From Thermoflexibacter ruber (GTDB lineage: Bacteria > Bacteroidota > Bacteroidia > Cytophagales > Thermoflexibacteraceae): a DNA stretch of 64,000 nucleotides. A model generated the notes under the pieces. That model had not been told where the DNA came from, ran no database searches, and was given only the letters and a program-made list of their open reading frames with translations. Every line of letters begins with the position of its first letter. Position 1 is the stretch's first letter. Made by a program: the position numbers and the translations under genes. Positions 33,777-42,178 of this stretch are shown here, piece by piece. The stretch is taken from positions 31,537 to 95,536 of the forward strand of contig NZ_FONY01000021.1 of NCBI RefSeq assembly GCF_900113045.1, read 5' to 3'.

Positions 33777-34781
33777 TTAAATTTTTGCTAATTCTGCTTT
33801 TAAAAAGTCTATGACATCTATTTGGTACGGGTCGACATCATTTTTGAGTGCCATATAATAGGAAACCCAGTCCGTAAGATGTATAAAGTAAAAGGTTTGC
33901 TCTACCAAAGAGTTACCCTCCAAATCTATTTCCAGAATGGTATCAGTTAGTTTGGCAAAAATTTCTTTACAGATTTTCATGCGTAAGTTCACACGAGGGT
34001 TGTTAAAGGTAGAATTGACCAAAACAACAGATGAGTTTTGTAAAATTTTTTGAGGGTGTACCCAGCCTACCAACTCGTTGTGATTCATCTCAGGGAATAG
34101 ATTGACATGACAAAACTGTTTGGCATTCTCGTTGATTTGCTGTTGAAAACGAATCGCAAGCGGAGTCAAGTTATTGTCAGTATAAATAATTGGGAGTCGG
34201 TCATGCAACTGTTCTGCAATATCCTCTGCCATTTGTTTGATACTTTCCTTTTGCTGATTGATGAGGGTATAGGCTGCTTTGAGTTGATGCCTATAATTAT
34301 TGCTAATGAGTTGATAATGAATAAGTAGATAAAGTTGCTGTATGAGTGAGTAGCCTAAATAAGCTCTTGGGCAGGGTTCTTCTTGGGGCATTTTGGCAAT
34401 ATCATATCCTTTAGAAAGAGCAATGCTGTACAGTTTGCCTCCCGTAGTTACACAAGCAATTTTAGCCCCCCTTACTCCTGCCAGAGCTACTGCCGCCAAA
34501 GTTTCCTCTGTATTTCCTGAGTAGGAAGAGGCTATAAGCAAGGTATGTTTATCTACGTATTTAGGAATTTCATAACTTTTTACTACCTCAATGGGAATCT
34601 CTAAATCATTGAAAACAAGAGACTTGGTAATACTCCCCCCAATACCTGAACCTCCCAGACCAGAAATGACGATATTCCTAATCTCGTCCGCAGGGCGAGA
34701 AACTTTGATATTTTCGCCAATTTGAATCGCATTATGTAGTTGTTGGTCAAACTCAGTGATAAGTTTCTCAATAAGGTTCAT
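33777..34781 (-). CDS. Bifunctional phosphoglucose/phosphomannose isomerase
   Basis: A 334-residue protein of two SIS domains that interconverts glucose 6-phosphate, fructose 6-phosphate and mannose 6-phosphate. Motifs: VISGLGGSGIGGSITKSL (N-terminal SIS), IASSYSGNTEETLAAV (phosphate-binding Ser/Thr), EEPCPRAYLGY with the PRA segment that separates this bifunctional family from plain PGI, and NPR near FNNPRVNLR. Full length. It links central carbon to mannose-based sugar nucleotides, which fits the many glycan genes in the window. It is divergent from the second glycosyltransferase gene. Confidence 0.9.
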   Translation of the reverse strand: MNLIEKLITEFDQQLHNAIQIGENIKVSRPADEIRNIVISGLGGSGIGGSITKSLVFNDLEIPIEVVKSYEIPKYVDKHTLLIASSYSGNTEETLAAVALAGVRGAKIACVTTGGKLYSIALSKGYDIAKMPQEEPCPRAYLGYSLIQQLYLLIHYQLISNNYRHQLKAAYTLINQQKESIKQMAEDIAEQLHDRLPIIYTDNNLTPLAIRFQQQINENAKQFCHVNLFPEMNHNELVGWVHPQKILQNSSVVLVNSTFNNPRVNLRMKICKEIFAKLTDTILEIDLEGNSLVEQTFYFIHLTDWVSYYMALKNDVDPYQIDVIDFLKAELAKI

Positions 34782-34925
34782 AATTAAGGCAGCAAAAGAT
34801 TTAAAAGTTTTCTTAATTCATGCTTTGACCTCAAATTTAATTTAAAAAATTATTTAAAAGCAAATCGTAAAGGCAATTTTCTTTTAATAGAGAGTTAAGG
34901 ATAATATAAAATGTAATAAATTTTA

Positions 34926-34954
34926 TTGGTTTACATTTTTATCATATAACTTTG
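34926..34954 (+). promoter_or_regulatory. Bacteroidota-type promoter, far upstream of glycosyltransferase
   Basis: TTG (34926-34928), 18-nt spacer, TAACTTTG (34947-34954). It would leave a leader of about 170 nt before the ATG at 35129. A second -7 element, TATATTTG (35085-35092), lies closer. The rest of the 347-bp gap between the isomerase and this gene is AT-rich with no other feature. Confidence 0.55.
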
Positions 34955-35128
34955 ATGCCAATAATCAGTAAACAACAATACCATCATTATACAATAATGT
35001 ACTCTATATTAGAGATAAATACATTGTATTACAAAAATCTGCTCCTCTGGGGTAATTTACTACTACAAAACACCGAAGGTATGCTATATTTGTAGCAACT
35101 CTTGAAAAGTTATAAAAAAATAAAACAA

Positions 35129-36256
35129 ATGAAAAAAGTAGCTATCTTCTATCGTTTTTTGCCTCAGTACAGAGTCGATTTTTACAATAAATTGCGAGAA
35201 AGCCTTGCTGAGGAAGGAGTAGAACTATCTTTGATTTACGGGAAATCTATAGACGGTAATGCGGCAAAGAAAGATGAGGTAGATTTGCCTTGGGCTACTT
35301 ATGTGCAGCATAAAATTATCAAGATTGCAGGAATAGATTTTATTTGGCAACCGTATTTGAAGTATGTCAAAGATAAAGATTTGGTGATAGTAGAACAAGC
35401 AAATAAGCTTATAGTCAATTATATACTTATTTTTTATCGGTATTTTGCTAAGTTTAAATTGGCTCAGTGGGGGCATGGGCGTAATATGCAAATCGATGAG
35501 AAAAGTTTGGCAAACCGATTCAAAAATAAACTTATCACGGCTTGTGACTGGTGGTTTCCCTATACTGAAGGCGTAAAGCAGTACATCGTTGATAAAGGTT
35601 TTGACAAGAACAAAATTACAGTAGTACAAAATGCTATTGATACCGTGACGCTGAGTAAAGAATATGATGCTCTGCCTCAAAGCCAAGTAGAAGAACTTAA
35701 AAGTCAGTTAGGGATTGATTCTGAGAATATTGGCATTTATTGCGGGGGAATCTATGAAGAAAAGAGGATTGATTTTTTGATAGAAGCCTGTGATAAAATA
35801 AAAAAGCAAATACCTGACTTTCATTTGATTGTATTGGGTTCTGGCAAAGATGCTTTCAAAGTAAAAGAGGCTCAAGTTACTCGCTCATGGTTACACTATT
35901 TGGGTGCTAAATTTGGGGCAGAGCGAATCCCCTATTTTAAAATGTCTTCTATATTTTTAATGCCCGGTTTAGTAGGTTTGGCTATTTTAGATTGCTTTGC
36001 TACCAAAACTCCTATGTTCACTACTACTTATCCTTACCATAGCCCAGAAATAGAATATTTAGTGAATAATGAAAACGGGGTTATTACCGAAAATAACATA
36101 GAGGCTTATGTAAATGGAGTAGTAGAAGTACTAAAAGATAAGTCTAAATTAGAAAAATTGATACAGGGTTGTGAGAAAGCACGCACCATCTACAATAATG
36201 AAAATATGGTGAACAATTTTAAAAATGGTATTTTGAAGTGTATCAATCAAAATTAA
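35129..36256 (+). CDS. Glycosyltransferase, GT4-like
   Basis: A 375-residue GT-B glycosyltransferase. N-terminal part: KVAIFYRFLPQYRVDFYNKL (acceptor-domain start), AQWGHGRNMQ and WWFPYTEGVKQYIVDKGFDKNKITVVQNAID (hinge region common in GT4). Donor domain: IYCGGIYEEKRIDFLIEA, FHLIVLGSGKDAF, then IFLMPGLVGLAILDCFATKTPMFTT, in which the usual E-x-x-x-x-x-x-x-E glutamates are not obvious. It probably acts in LPS or surface glycan synthesis. ATG 35129 is used; an in-frame TTG at 35102 lies too close to the TATATTTG element at 35085-35092. It is convergent with the EamA gene, 7 nt apart. Confidence 0.82.
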   Translation: MKKVAIFYRFLPQYRVDFYNKLRESLAEEGVELSLIYGKSIDGNAAKKDEVDLPWATYVQHKIIKIAGIDFIWQPYLKYVKDKDLVIVEQANKLIVNYILIFYRYFAKFKLAQWGHGRNMQIDEKSLANRFKNKLITACDWWFPYTEGVKQYIVDKGFDKNKITVVQNAIDTVTLSKEYDALPQSQVEELKSQLGIDSENIGIYCGGIYEEKRIDFLIEACDKIKKQIPDFHLIVLGSGKDAFKVKEAQVTRSWLHYLGAKFGAERIPYFKMSSIFLMPGLVGLAILDCFATKTPMFTTTYPYHSPEIEYLVNNENGVITENNIEAYVNGVVEVLKDKSKLEKLIQGCEKARTIYNNENMVNNFKNGILKCINQN

Positions 36257-36263
36257 AATATTC

Positions 36264-37175
36264 TCAATTTTTATTTTTTTCCTTCTGCATCTGATACTTA
36301 TTCAAATAATAAATTAGAATAGGATACGAGAATACGGAAAACAAAAGCATTAACGTCCCTGCGATAAAGCCGTTGGTCATAGTTTTGCCATCTTCGGTGA
36401 GAATCAAGGCAAAAATAATCCCATAGACGGGAGTTAGGTTATTGACCAAAGAAACGGTAAAGGCACTTAGTGTTTTGATAATTTCTATGAAAATACTATA
36501 CGCATAAATAGAAAAAACAAAAGCCAAGCCCAAAATCAGCCCTACATCGCTCCAAGAAGGTTTCATTTGCAGTTTTTCTACATGAATAAAGTTAGCATAG
36601 ATAAGTAAAAAGACCGTCATGCCTATCCAACCGCCCAACATTTGGTAGAAAGTAACCACCATAGGTTTGTACTTTTTGCTGAGTTGGGAGGAGATAATCG
36701 TAAGTAAGGCACTGAAAAAAGAGCCGATGATGCCAAAAAGTAGTCCGCGACTGTACTCAAAATCGGATTGGAAAATGACATACACCGCAATAATTGCATT
36801 GATACCTATAAGGCTTTGGAAAGGTTTGGTTTTGGTATTAAAAAAGGCTGGCTCTATAAAACTTATCCATAGAGAGGTCGTAGCCATGCCCACCAGAGCC
36901 ACCGAAACATTGCCTACTTTGACCGAAAGCAAGAGGAAACTCCAATAAGCAGCTACCAACAACCCACTGAGAAGCAATATAATTACTTCTTTGGTGGGCT
37001 GAATAAACTTTTCTTTCCGAATGTAAAGATATGCCCCTAAAATCATGAATGCAGCAAACATTCTGTAAAAAACAATAATTTCGTATTCTAATTTAATCTT
37101 ATCTAAAATTAGAGGTAAGAAACTATTGAGCATAACAATAAAATGAAGTTTTAAATGGTCTTTGTGTATTTGCAT
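36264..37175 (-). CDS. EamA/DMT-family transporter
   Basis: A 303-residue inner-membrane protein with ten hydrophobic helices arranged as two EamA repeats of five, typical of drug/metabolite transporters. Characteristic stretches: YRMFAAFMILGAYLYIRKEK, VAAYWSFLLLSVKVGNVSVALVGMATTSLWISFIEPAFF (end of the first repeat) and VSLVNNLTPVYGIIFALILTEDG (second repeat). Transported substrate is unknown. It is divergent from the 7TMR gene with only about 40 nt between starts, so the two share a very short promoter region. Confidence 0.88.
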   Translation of the reverse strand: MQIHKDHLKLHFIVMLNSFLPLILDKIKLEYEIIVFYRMFAAFMILGAYLYIRKEKFIQPTKEVIILLLSGLLVAAYWSFLLLSVKVGNVSVALVGMATTSLWISFIEPAFFNTKTKPFQSLIGINAIIAVYVIFQSDFEYSRGLLFGIIGSFFSALLTIISSQLSKKYKPMVVTFYQMLGGWIGMTVFLLIYANFIHVEKLQMKPSWSDVGLILGLAFVFSIYAYSIFIEIIKTLSAFTVSLVNNLTPVYGIIFALILTEDGKTMTNGFIAGTLMLLFSVFSYPILIYYLNKYQMQKEKNKN

Positions 37176-37216
37176 TTTTTTTTTCTAACTTCACCTTGCA
37201 AAATAAACTCAATATA

Positions 37217-38443
37217 ATGGGATTTCTACATTTTGAACTAAAAAACTTACTATTTTTTCTTGCTTTTAGCCTATTCCCCTTGTTTACTATGGCACATTAC
37301 ACGCCTGTAGTTATTTCTGATGATTTTGAGCGGGAAAGAGTAGGCAAATATATGACCTATTATATAGAAAAAGAAGGAGAAAAACTATCAATTGAAGAAA
37401 TTGTCAAAAAACAATTCGATACTCTTGTATATAAAAATGCTATTCTGAATTTCACCTTTACCAATTCTTCCCTACCTATCCCTACAAAAGTGATTTGGCT
37501 TAGGTTAGATGTGCGTACACAATATCCTGACTCTACTAAAAAATTTCTTTTAGAAATCAAATCTCCTTTATTAGACCAAATTGAGTTTTATCACTTCCAA
37601 AACGGACAATGGCAAGGGCAGGTTACAGGAGGGCACTATCCTGTACGCAAGCGAATGTTTGAACATCGGACTTTTTTATTTGATATTCAGAATGGGACCA
37701 ATGCACAACACACCTATTTTCTCAAAATCACTACTTCGGACTTGATGATAGTGTATCCCATTCTTTATGAAAGCAATGTTTTCATCAAATATACCATGAG
37801 TGAGCAGGTCGCTTTTGGCATATTTTATGGCTTGCTCATCGCCTTGTTCGGGTTCAATCTTATAGAATGGTGGCATACAAAGAAAAACTTTTTGTATTTG
37901 CTCTTTCTTTGCTTGATACTTATAGGAACTCTCATGCTGATTCGCATGAACGGGTTTAGTTATATCTATTTTTGGGTAGGCAATCACTGGTGGGAAAATA
38001 GGGCTTTCCCTATCGCTATTAACTTGTTTAGTATGCTACTTATTGCTTTTGGCTTGCGTTTCTTTAGCATCAGTCATCAAAAAATAGTTTCTAAAATCCT
38101 AAAAATCAATTTATTATTAAGTATATTATTTCTTATTATTACCTTTATTTACCCAACTTTTGAAGTCAATGCGCTGACTATTATCACGGCAATACTGTGT
38201 GTATGCAAAACTTTTATCATAGGGATTTATGAAACTTTGAAAGGAGAGCAGGAAAATAAATTTTTTGTAACAGGTGCCTATTTATTTTTTATTGGCATTT
38301 TGCTTTCTTTTTTCAGATTTTTTGATATTATTGAAACAGGCTCTTTGTTAGGCAGTTATGGAATAGAAATAGGTTTTTTAGCTTTTGTCATACTTACGTC
38401 TGTTTCTCTGAAACTGCGAAAAAGCTACCAAAACGCTCAATAA
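37217..38443 (+). CDS. 7TMR-DISM-type membrane sensor without output domain
   Basis: A 408-residue membrane protein. After a signal segment (FFLAFSLFPLFTMAHY) comes a periplasmic beta-rich domain of the 7TMR-DISMED2 type (about 25-185, with IWLRLDVRTQYP and LLEIKSPLLDQIEFYHFQNGQW). Seven membrane helices follow (about 200-385, beginning VAFGIFYGLLIALFGFNLIEW). It ends VSLKLRKSYQNAQ, right after the last helix: the kinase or cyclase that normally follows is missing. ATG 37217 is used rather than an in-frame TTG seven codons earlier. Ligand is probably a carbohydrate by family analogy. Confidence 0.82.
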   Translation: MGFLHFELKNLLFFLAFSLFPLFTMAHYTPVVISDDFERERVGKYMTYYIEKEGEKLSIEEIVKKQFDTLVYKNAILNFTFTNSSLPIPTKVIWLRLDVRTQYPDSTKKFLLEIKSPLLDQIEFYHFQNGQWQGQVTGGHYPVRKRMFEHRTFLFDIQNGTNAQHTYFLKITTSDLMIVYPILYESNVFIKYTMSEQVAFGIFYGLLIALFGFNLIEWWHTKKNFLYLLFLCLILIGTLMLIRMNGFSYIYFWVGNHWWENRAFPIAINLFSMLLIAFGLRFFSISHQKIVSKILKINLLLSILFLIITFIYPTFEVNALTIITAILCVCKTFIIGIYETLKGEQENKFFVTGAYLFFIGILLSFFRFFDIIETGSLLGSYGIEIGFLAFVILTSVSLKLRKSYQNAQ

Positions 38444-38492
38444 TCTGGTATGAATTTTATCTTTGTTGAAAAATAATCTTACATCTTTACGT

Positions 38493-40292
38493 ATGAAAAT
38501 AGGTATCTTCTTTGGTGGGCAGCCACGCGAGCGAGAAATTTCCTTTGCTGGTGGGAAAACTGTTTTTGAAAATATAGACAAATCACTTTTTACTCCTGTG
38601 CCTATCTTCGTAGATAGCTTAGGTAACTTTATCCTCATTGATAATCAATATCTTTATAAAAATGAAATTAGAGAGTTTTTTCCTCCTCCTGCTATGGTAC
38701 AAGACAGGACTTACAGCGTTTACGTAGAGTCTGTCATTGCTACCGAAGGTACAGACATCAATGAAATGATAGGTGCGATAGGCAAAAAAATAGAACCACA
38801 AGAGTTTAAAAATTACTTTGACATCGCTTTTATTGCCATGCATGGGCCTCAGTTAGAAGATGGGGCGATTCAAGGTTTATTGGAATGGTATAATGTCCCC
38901 TATACTAACTCTGGGCTGATGGGTTCGGCGATAGGCATAGATAAAATAGCTCAAAATCAGCTAATTGAACTAACTTTACATCAAGGGAAAAAAAGCCTCA
39001 CCCTGACGCGACTGCATTGGCAAAAGACAGATAAGTTAGCCCTTTTTCAAAAACTCATTGGTGAAATAGGGCTACCTTTGGTGATTAAAGCCCCGCATCA
39101 GGGTTCGTCTATTGGGGTAAGCATCGTCAGAGAAAATGATTTTCATGCTTTTGTTAAGGCAGTAAACCAATGCCTTTTTATTCATTCTATTAGCAAAAAA
39201 GAATGGATTAAATTAGATGAAAAAAGTAAAGTCCAATACTTGCAAAAACTCACTAATGTCAATGAAGGAATAGGCATGCCTGTAATTTTGGCATTGAGCG
39301 AAAGCGTAGAAGATGAGCTAAATGGTCATCTTTGCCACCATCCGCAGGAGGTCAAGGAACGCTTAGATTTCCATTTTCGTTTTGGAGATGAAGAAATGTA
39401 TATGATTTCTGCGGAAAGCGAAACCCAAGTGCTGATAGAAAACTACATCAAAGGCAAGGAGTTTTCGTGTGGAGTTATCCAAGACGAGGAAGGAAATCCT
39501 ATTGCCCTGCCCCCTACGGAAATCATTGTAGGCGAAATATTTGACTTCAACTCTAAGTACCAAGCAGGAGGAAGTCGGAAGCGATTGCCTATGGAGGCAA
39601 GTTTAGACGAGCTTTTAGAGGTGCAAGCCAAGTGCTGTGAAGTTTTCAAACAGCTCCAATTCAAAGTTTGTACGCGCATAGACGGCTTCTTGACCGAGGA
39701 TAGCCAAGTATTTTTGCACGACCCCAATACTATTCCCGGCATGTCGCCTACTTCTTTGGTATTCAAGCAGTTCGCTGAAATTGGCTTGAATCCGACCCAA
39801 ACAATTACCTACTTGATTCGCGCTTCTTTGCAAGCCCGCTTAGAAACAGGAAAAAATACTCACCAACTCTGGAAAATATTTTCAGAATTAGATAAAAGTA
39901 TTGATAATCACCAAAATGAAAGAGAAAAACTACCTAAAATAGCACTGATTTTTGGAGGCTTTGAGAATCCGCAAGCAAGTCTGCTCAAAGTGCGAAAGGA
40001 ATATGCTAAAATTGCTTCTTCTGGGAAATCCGTACCTGTTTTACTCTACTTAACGGGAACTCCACAAGCACCCCAATATTATCTTTTCCCTTTCAATTTG
40101 CTTTTTAAAGAGGATATTTCGGAAATCAATCAGGTACTTCTGGCAGACAAGCACCCACTTATTTTAGAAACGATGAGAAACGCAAAAGCTATCACTAAAA
40201 AGTACGCAACCGAAATTTTGCCCAAAGCAGAACTTGTAAGTTATGATACTTTTGTTAGAAATATTGATGAAGTAGTAAATTTGACCATTTGA
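38493..40292 (+). CDS. Oversized D-alanine-D-alanine ligase-like ATP-grasp protein
   Basis: A 599-residue protein; normal Ddl enzymes have about 300-370. It starts with a Ddl N-domain (MKIGIFFGGQPREREISFAGG, IAFIAMHGPQLEDGAIQGLLE, GLMGSAIGIDK), then the ATP-grasp part: LPLVIKAPHQGSSIGVSIV, ENYIKGKEFSCGVI and a metal/substrate region VFLHDPNTIPGMSPTSLV. About 100 residues are inserted after GVSIVREND (roughly 225-320). A tail of about 135 residues (from KIALIFGGFENPQ, about 485) resembles a second Ddl N-domain. A TATCTTTG element (38458-38465) supports ATG 38493. Ligase activity on D-Ala or another D-amino acid/peptide is likely but unproven. The hydrolase gene follows after 23 nt. Confidence 0.8.
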   Translation: MKIGIFFGGQPREREISFAGGKTVFENIDKSLFTPVPIFVDSLGNFILIDNQYLYKNEIREFFPPPAMVQDRTYSVYVESVIATEGTDINEMIGAIGKKIEPQEFKNYFDIAFIAMHGPQLEDGAIQGLLEWYNVPYTNSGLMGSAIGIDKIAQNQLIELTLHQGKKSLTLTRLHWQKTDKLALFQKLIGEIGLPLVIKAPHQGSSIGVSIVRENDFHAFVKAVNQCLFIHSISKKEWIKLDEKSKVQYLQKLTNVNEGIGMPVILALSESVEDELNGHLCHHPQEVKERLDFHFRFGDEEMYMISAESETQVLIENYIKGKEFSCGVIQDEEGNPIALPPTEIIVGEIFDFNSKYQAGGSRKRLPMEASLDELLEVQAKCCEVFKQLQFKVCTRIDGFLTEDSQVFLHDPNTIPGMSPTSLVFKQFAEIGLNPTQTITYLIRASLQARLETGKNTHQLWKIFSELDKSIDNHQNEREKLPKIALIFGGFENPQASLLKVRKEYAKIASSGKSVPVLLYLTGTPQAPQYYLFPFNLLFKEDISEINQVLLADKHPLILETMRNAKAITKKYATEILPKAELVSYDTFVRNIDEVVNLTI

Positions 40293-40315
40293 GCATACGT
40301 AAAGTTTTTACACTG

Positions 40316-41269
40316 ATGATAAAAAAAGCATTTCAGTATATTCTTTGGATATTTGCTTTACTTGTCTTAGTGATTTTAGGTTTAGCCACATGGCATTGGC
40401 ACAGCGATATACCTAAGACGATTTTAAGGGAGAAATATGCTTCTCCGCCTTCACGTTTTATCAGCATAAAAGGCATGGAGGTTCATTTTAGAGATGAAGT
40501 AGGTAGTTGCGATTCGCTTCCTTTGGTTCTATTGCATGGCACAGGCGCAAGTCTGCATACTTGGGACGGGTGGGTAGAAAATATCGGGAAAAAGCACCGC
40601 ATTATTCGCTTAGACTTACCTGCATACGGTCTGACAGGGGCGAACCCAGCAGGTGATTACTCTATGGATTTCTATATAGATTTTTTACACGAATTTTTGC
40701 AGAAAATGTATGTAGAAAAATGTGTTTTAGCAGGAAACTCCTTAGGCGGTGCAATTGCTTGGAACTATGCTCTCCGACACCCTACCATAGTAAAAAAGTT
40801 AATATTAGTAGATGCCTCAGGTTTCCCATCTCAAAATAGCGAGAAACCTTTAGCATTTTCTTTAGCCAACTTGCCTATTATCAATCACTTATTTAAGTTT
40901 ATAACCCCTCGCATGATTATAGAAAAAAGTTTGCTCAATGTGTATGGAGATAAAAGCAAAGTGTCAGATAGCCTGATAGATAGATATTTTGAGTTAAGTC
41001 TGCATGAGGGCAACAGAAAGGCATTCATAGACAGAATGAATACTAAACCCTCTCCTTCTCGCGTCCAATTGTTAAACACCCTGCCAATGCCTGTGCTTAT
41101 TATGTGGGGCGATGCGGATAAACTTATTCCTGTGGAAAATGCTTATAAGTTCCAAGGCGCATTAACTAATGATACTTTGGTAGTTTTCAAGGGTTTAGGG
41201 CATGTGCCTATGGAAGAAGACCCTGTAAATACGGCAAAAGTAGCTCAATCTTTTATAGAAAACGATTAA
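40316..41269 (+). CDS. Alpha/beta hydrolase
   Basis: A 317-residue alpha/beta-hydrolase-fold protein anchored by an N-terminal membrane helix (about 7-27, YILWIFALLVLVILGLATW). Catalytic features: VLLHGTGASLHTWDGW (oxyanion HG), AGNSLGGAIAW with the nucleophile Ser, MWGDADKLIP with the acidic residue and GLGHVPMEEDP with the His. Substrate unknown. ATG 40316 is used; a TTG at 40289 overlaps the ligase stop. It follows the Ddl-like gene closely and may be in one operon with it. The fragment of the sugar dehydrogenase start lies directly downstream. Confidence 0.88.
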   Translation: MIKKAFQYILWIFALLVLVILGLATWHWHSDIPKTILREKYASPPSRFISIKGMEVHFRDEVGSCDSLPLVLLHGTGASLHTWDGWVENIGKKHRIIRLDLPAYGLTGANPAGDYSMDFYIDFLHEFLQKMYVEKCVLAGNSLGGAIAWNYALRHPTIVKKLILVDASGFPSQNSEKPLAFSLANLPIINHLFKFITPRMIIEKSLLNVYGDKSKVSDSLIDRYFELSLHEGNRKAFIDRMNTKPSPSRVQLLNTLPMPVLIMWGDADKLIPVENAYKFQGALTNDTLVVFKGLGHVPMEEDPVNTAKVAQSFIEND

Positions 41270-41282
41270 TTGGATAGTATAG

Positions 41283-41343
41283 TGAAAATGAAAAAATTAC
41301 TTCCTTATCTTGGCTTTTTTACTGTTATTGTCATACTGACAAG
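41283..41343 (+). repeat. Direct repeat, copy 1 (truncated sugar dehydrogenase start)
   Basis: 61 nt matching 42124-42178 at 53 of 55 aligned positions, with one 6-nt insertion (TGTCAT). The two copies are 841 nt apart in the same orientation and flank two small minus-strand genes. Confidence 0.92.
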
Positions 41344-41389
41344 CATTTTGCCAATAAAGCAGTTTTTTAAGCATTTACAAGAGAAGTAA
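41288..41389 (+). pseudogene. 5' fragment of the glucose/sorbosone dehydrogenase gene
   Basis: A 33-codon frame starting MKKLLPYLGFFTVIVILTS, nearly identical to the first 18 residues of the intact gene at 42129 (MKKLLPYLSFFTVILTS), then diverging to a stop. It lies 18 nt after the alpha/beta hydrolase stop, where the intact gene probably once began, so it is best read as a leftover of a duplication or insertion. Translation into a peptide is possible but unsupported. Confidence 0.8.
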
Positions 41390-41570
41390 GTTTGTTTATT
41401 TCCTCACTAATTTGCTCAAACTTAGTATTCAACGCTTGATGAAAAACCTCTTTGGTTTGTTCATTGGCTTGTTTGAGTTGAATAGAGAGCATACCTGCCT
41501 CTTTGGAGCTAATGCCATATTCTACGGCATTATTTACCAATTCTTCTATATTCTCAATGTTAATTTCCAT
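41367..41570 (-). CDS. Small helical protein, unknown function
   Basis: A 67-residue acidic, Gln/Glu-rich protein predicted to be nearly all helix (NIEELVNNAVEYGISSKEAGML, then QLKQANEQTKEVFHQALNTKFEQISEEINKL). It has no signal or membrane segment. Its stop overlaps the sugar-dehydrogenase fragment on the other strand by about 23 nt. It lies 49 nt downstream of the other small gene (41796-41620), so the two may be co-transcribed. No family is recognised; a small regulatory or partner protein is possible. Confidence 0.65.
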   Translation of the reverse strand: MEINIENIEELVNNAVEYGISSKEAGMLSIQLKQANEQTKEVFHQALNTKFEQISEEINKLTSLVNA

Positions 41571-41619
41571 TTCTTTAAATTTTTATGGTGAAAATAAGAG
41601 TGTTCCTATTCAACTTAAA

Positions 41620-41796
41620 TTATTTCTTTAGCTTATTTTCCAACGCTCTGATTTCATCTTCTACCTTTTCTAACTGAGAGATGTATCTTTTCATATCATC
41701 AGGAGTTGCTTTTTCATCAATTAGTGCTAATTGCATTACATTTTCTATTAAAACTTTGATTTTTTTTAGGCGCTCTAATTTTTCTTTGTCTGTCAT
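41620..41796 (-). CDS. Small coiled-coil protein, unknown function
   Basis: A 58-residue, Lys/Glu-rich helical protein: MTDKEKLERLKKIKVLIENVMQ, a short loop ALIDEKATPDD, then a second helix MKRYISQLEKVEDEIRALENKLKK. This helix-loop-helix layout suggests a coiled-coil hairpin. The ATG at 41796 is preferred; a longer frame from 41838 adds an unlikely AT-rich N-terminus. It pairs with the neighbouring 67-residue gene inside the segment flanked by direct repeats. The 290-bp stretch from here to the dehydrogenase is AT-rich and shows no further gene. Confidence 0.65.
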   Translation of the reverse strand: MTDKEKLERLKKIKVLIENVMQLALIDEKATPDDMKRYISQLEKVEDEIRALENKLKK

Positions 41797-42123
41797 GATA
41801 ATGACACTATAATTTTTGAAAGTATATAAAAATTTCATTTCTCAAAGAAGTGAAATTTCTTGATTATTACTATTGCTAAATACAAATTTACAATAAAAAA
41901 TTGCTCTTTCCCAATTTATATAATTTTTTGAGAAAATCAGATGAGTAAAAAATTAGCTATTGAAATTTTTATGTTTTCTGTTTATTTTTGAATTTATGTA
42001 AGAAATTAGTCTTTTTAAAGTCTGCTTTTGCCAAGTCTTTCACTTACCTGACTGACTCAAATACAATAACAAGCGGAATAGAGATTGCAAAAGAAGGATA
42101 AACTTCAATATCTTTTAATAAAT

Positions 42124-42178
42124 TGAAAATGAAAAAATTACTTCCTTATCTTAGCTTTTTTACTGTTATATTGACAAG
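42124..42178 (+). repeat. Direct repeat, copy 2 (start of intact sugar dehydrogenase gene)
   Basis: 55 nt covering the ATG and first 16 or so codons of the intact gene; matches copy 1 at 41283-41343. Confidence 0.92.

Noticed and set aside
34955..35095. A 46-codon frame immediately after the promoter at 34926-34954
   Set aside because: Its ATG directly abuts the -7 box, so it would be at or before the transcription start, and the peptide has no coding features.
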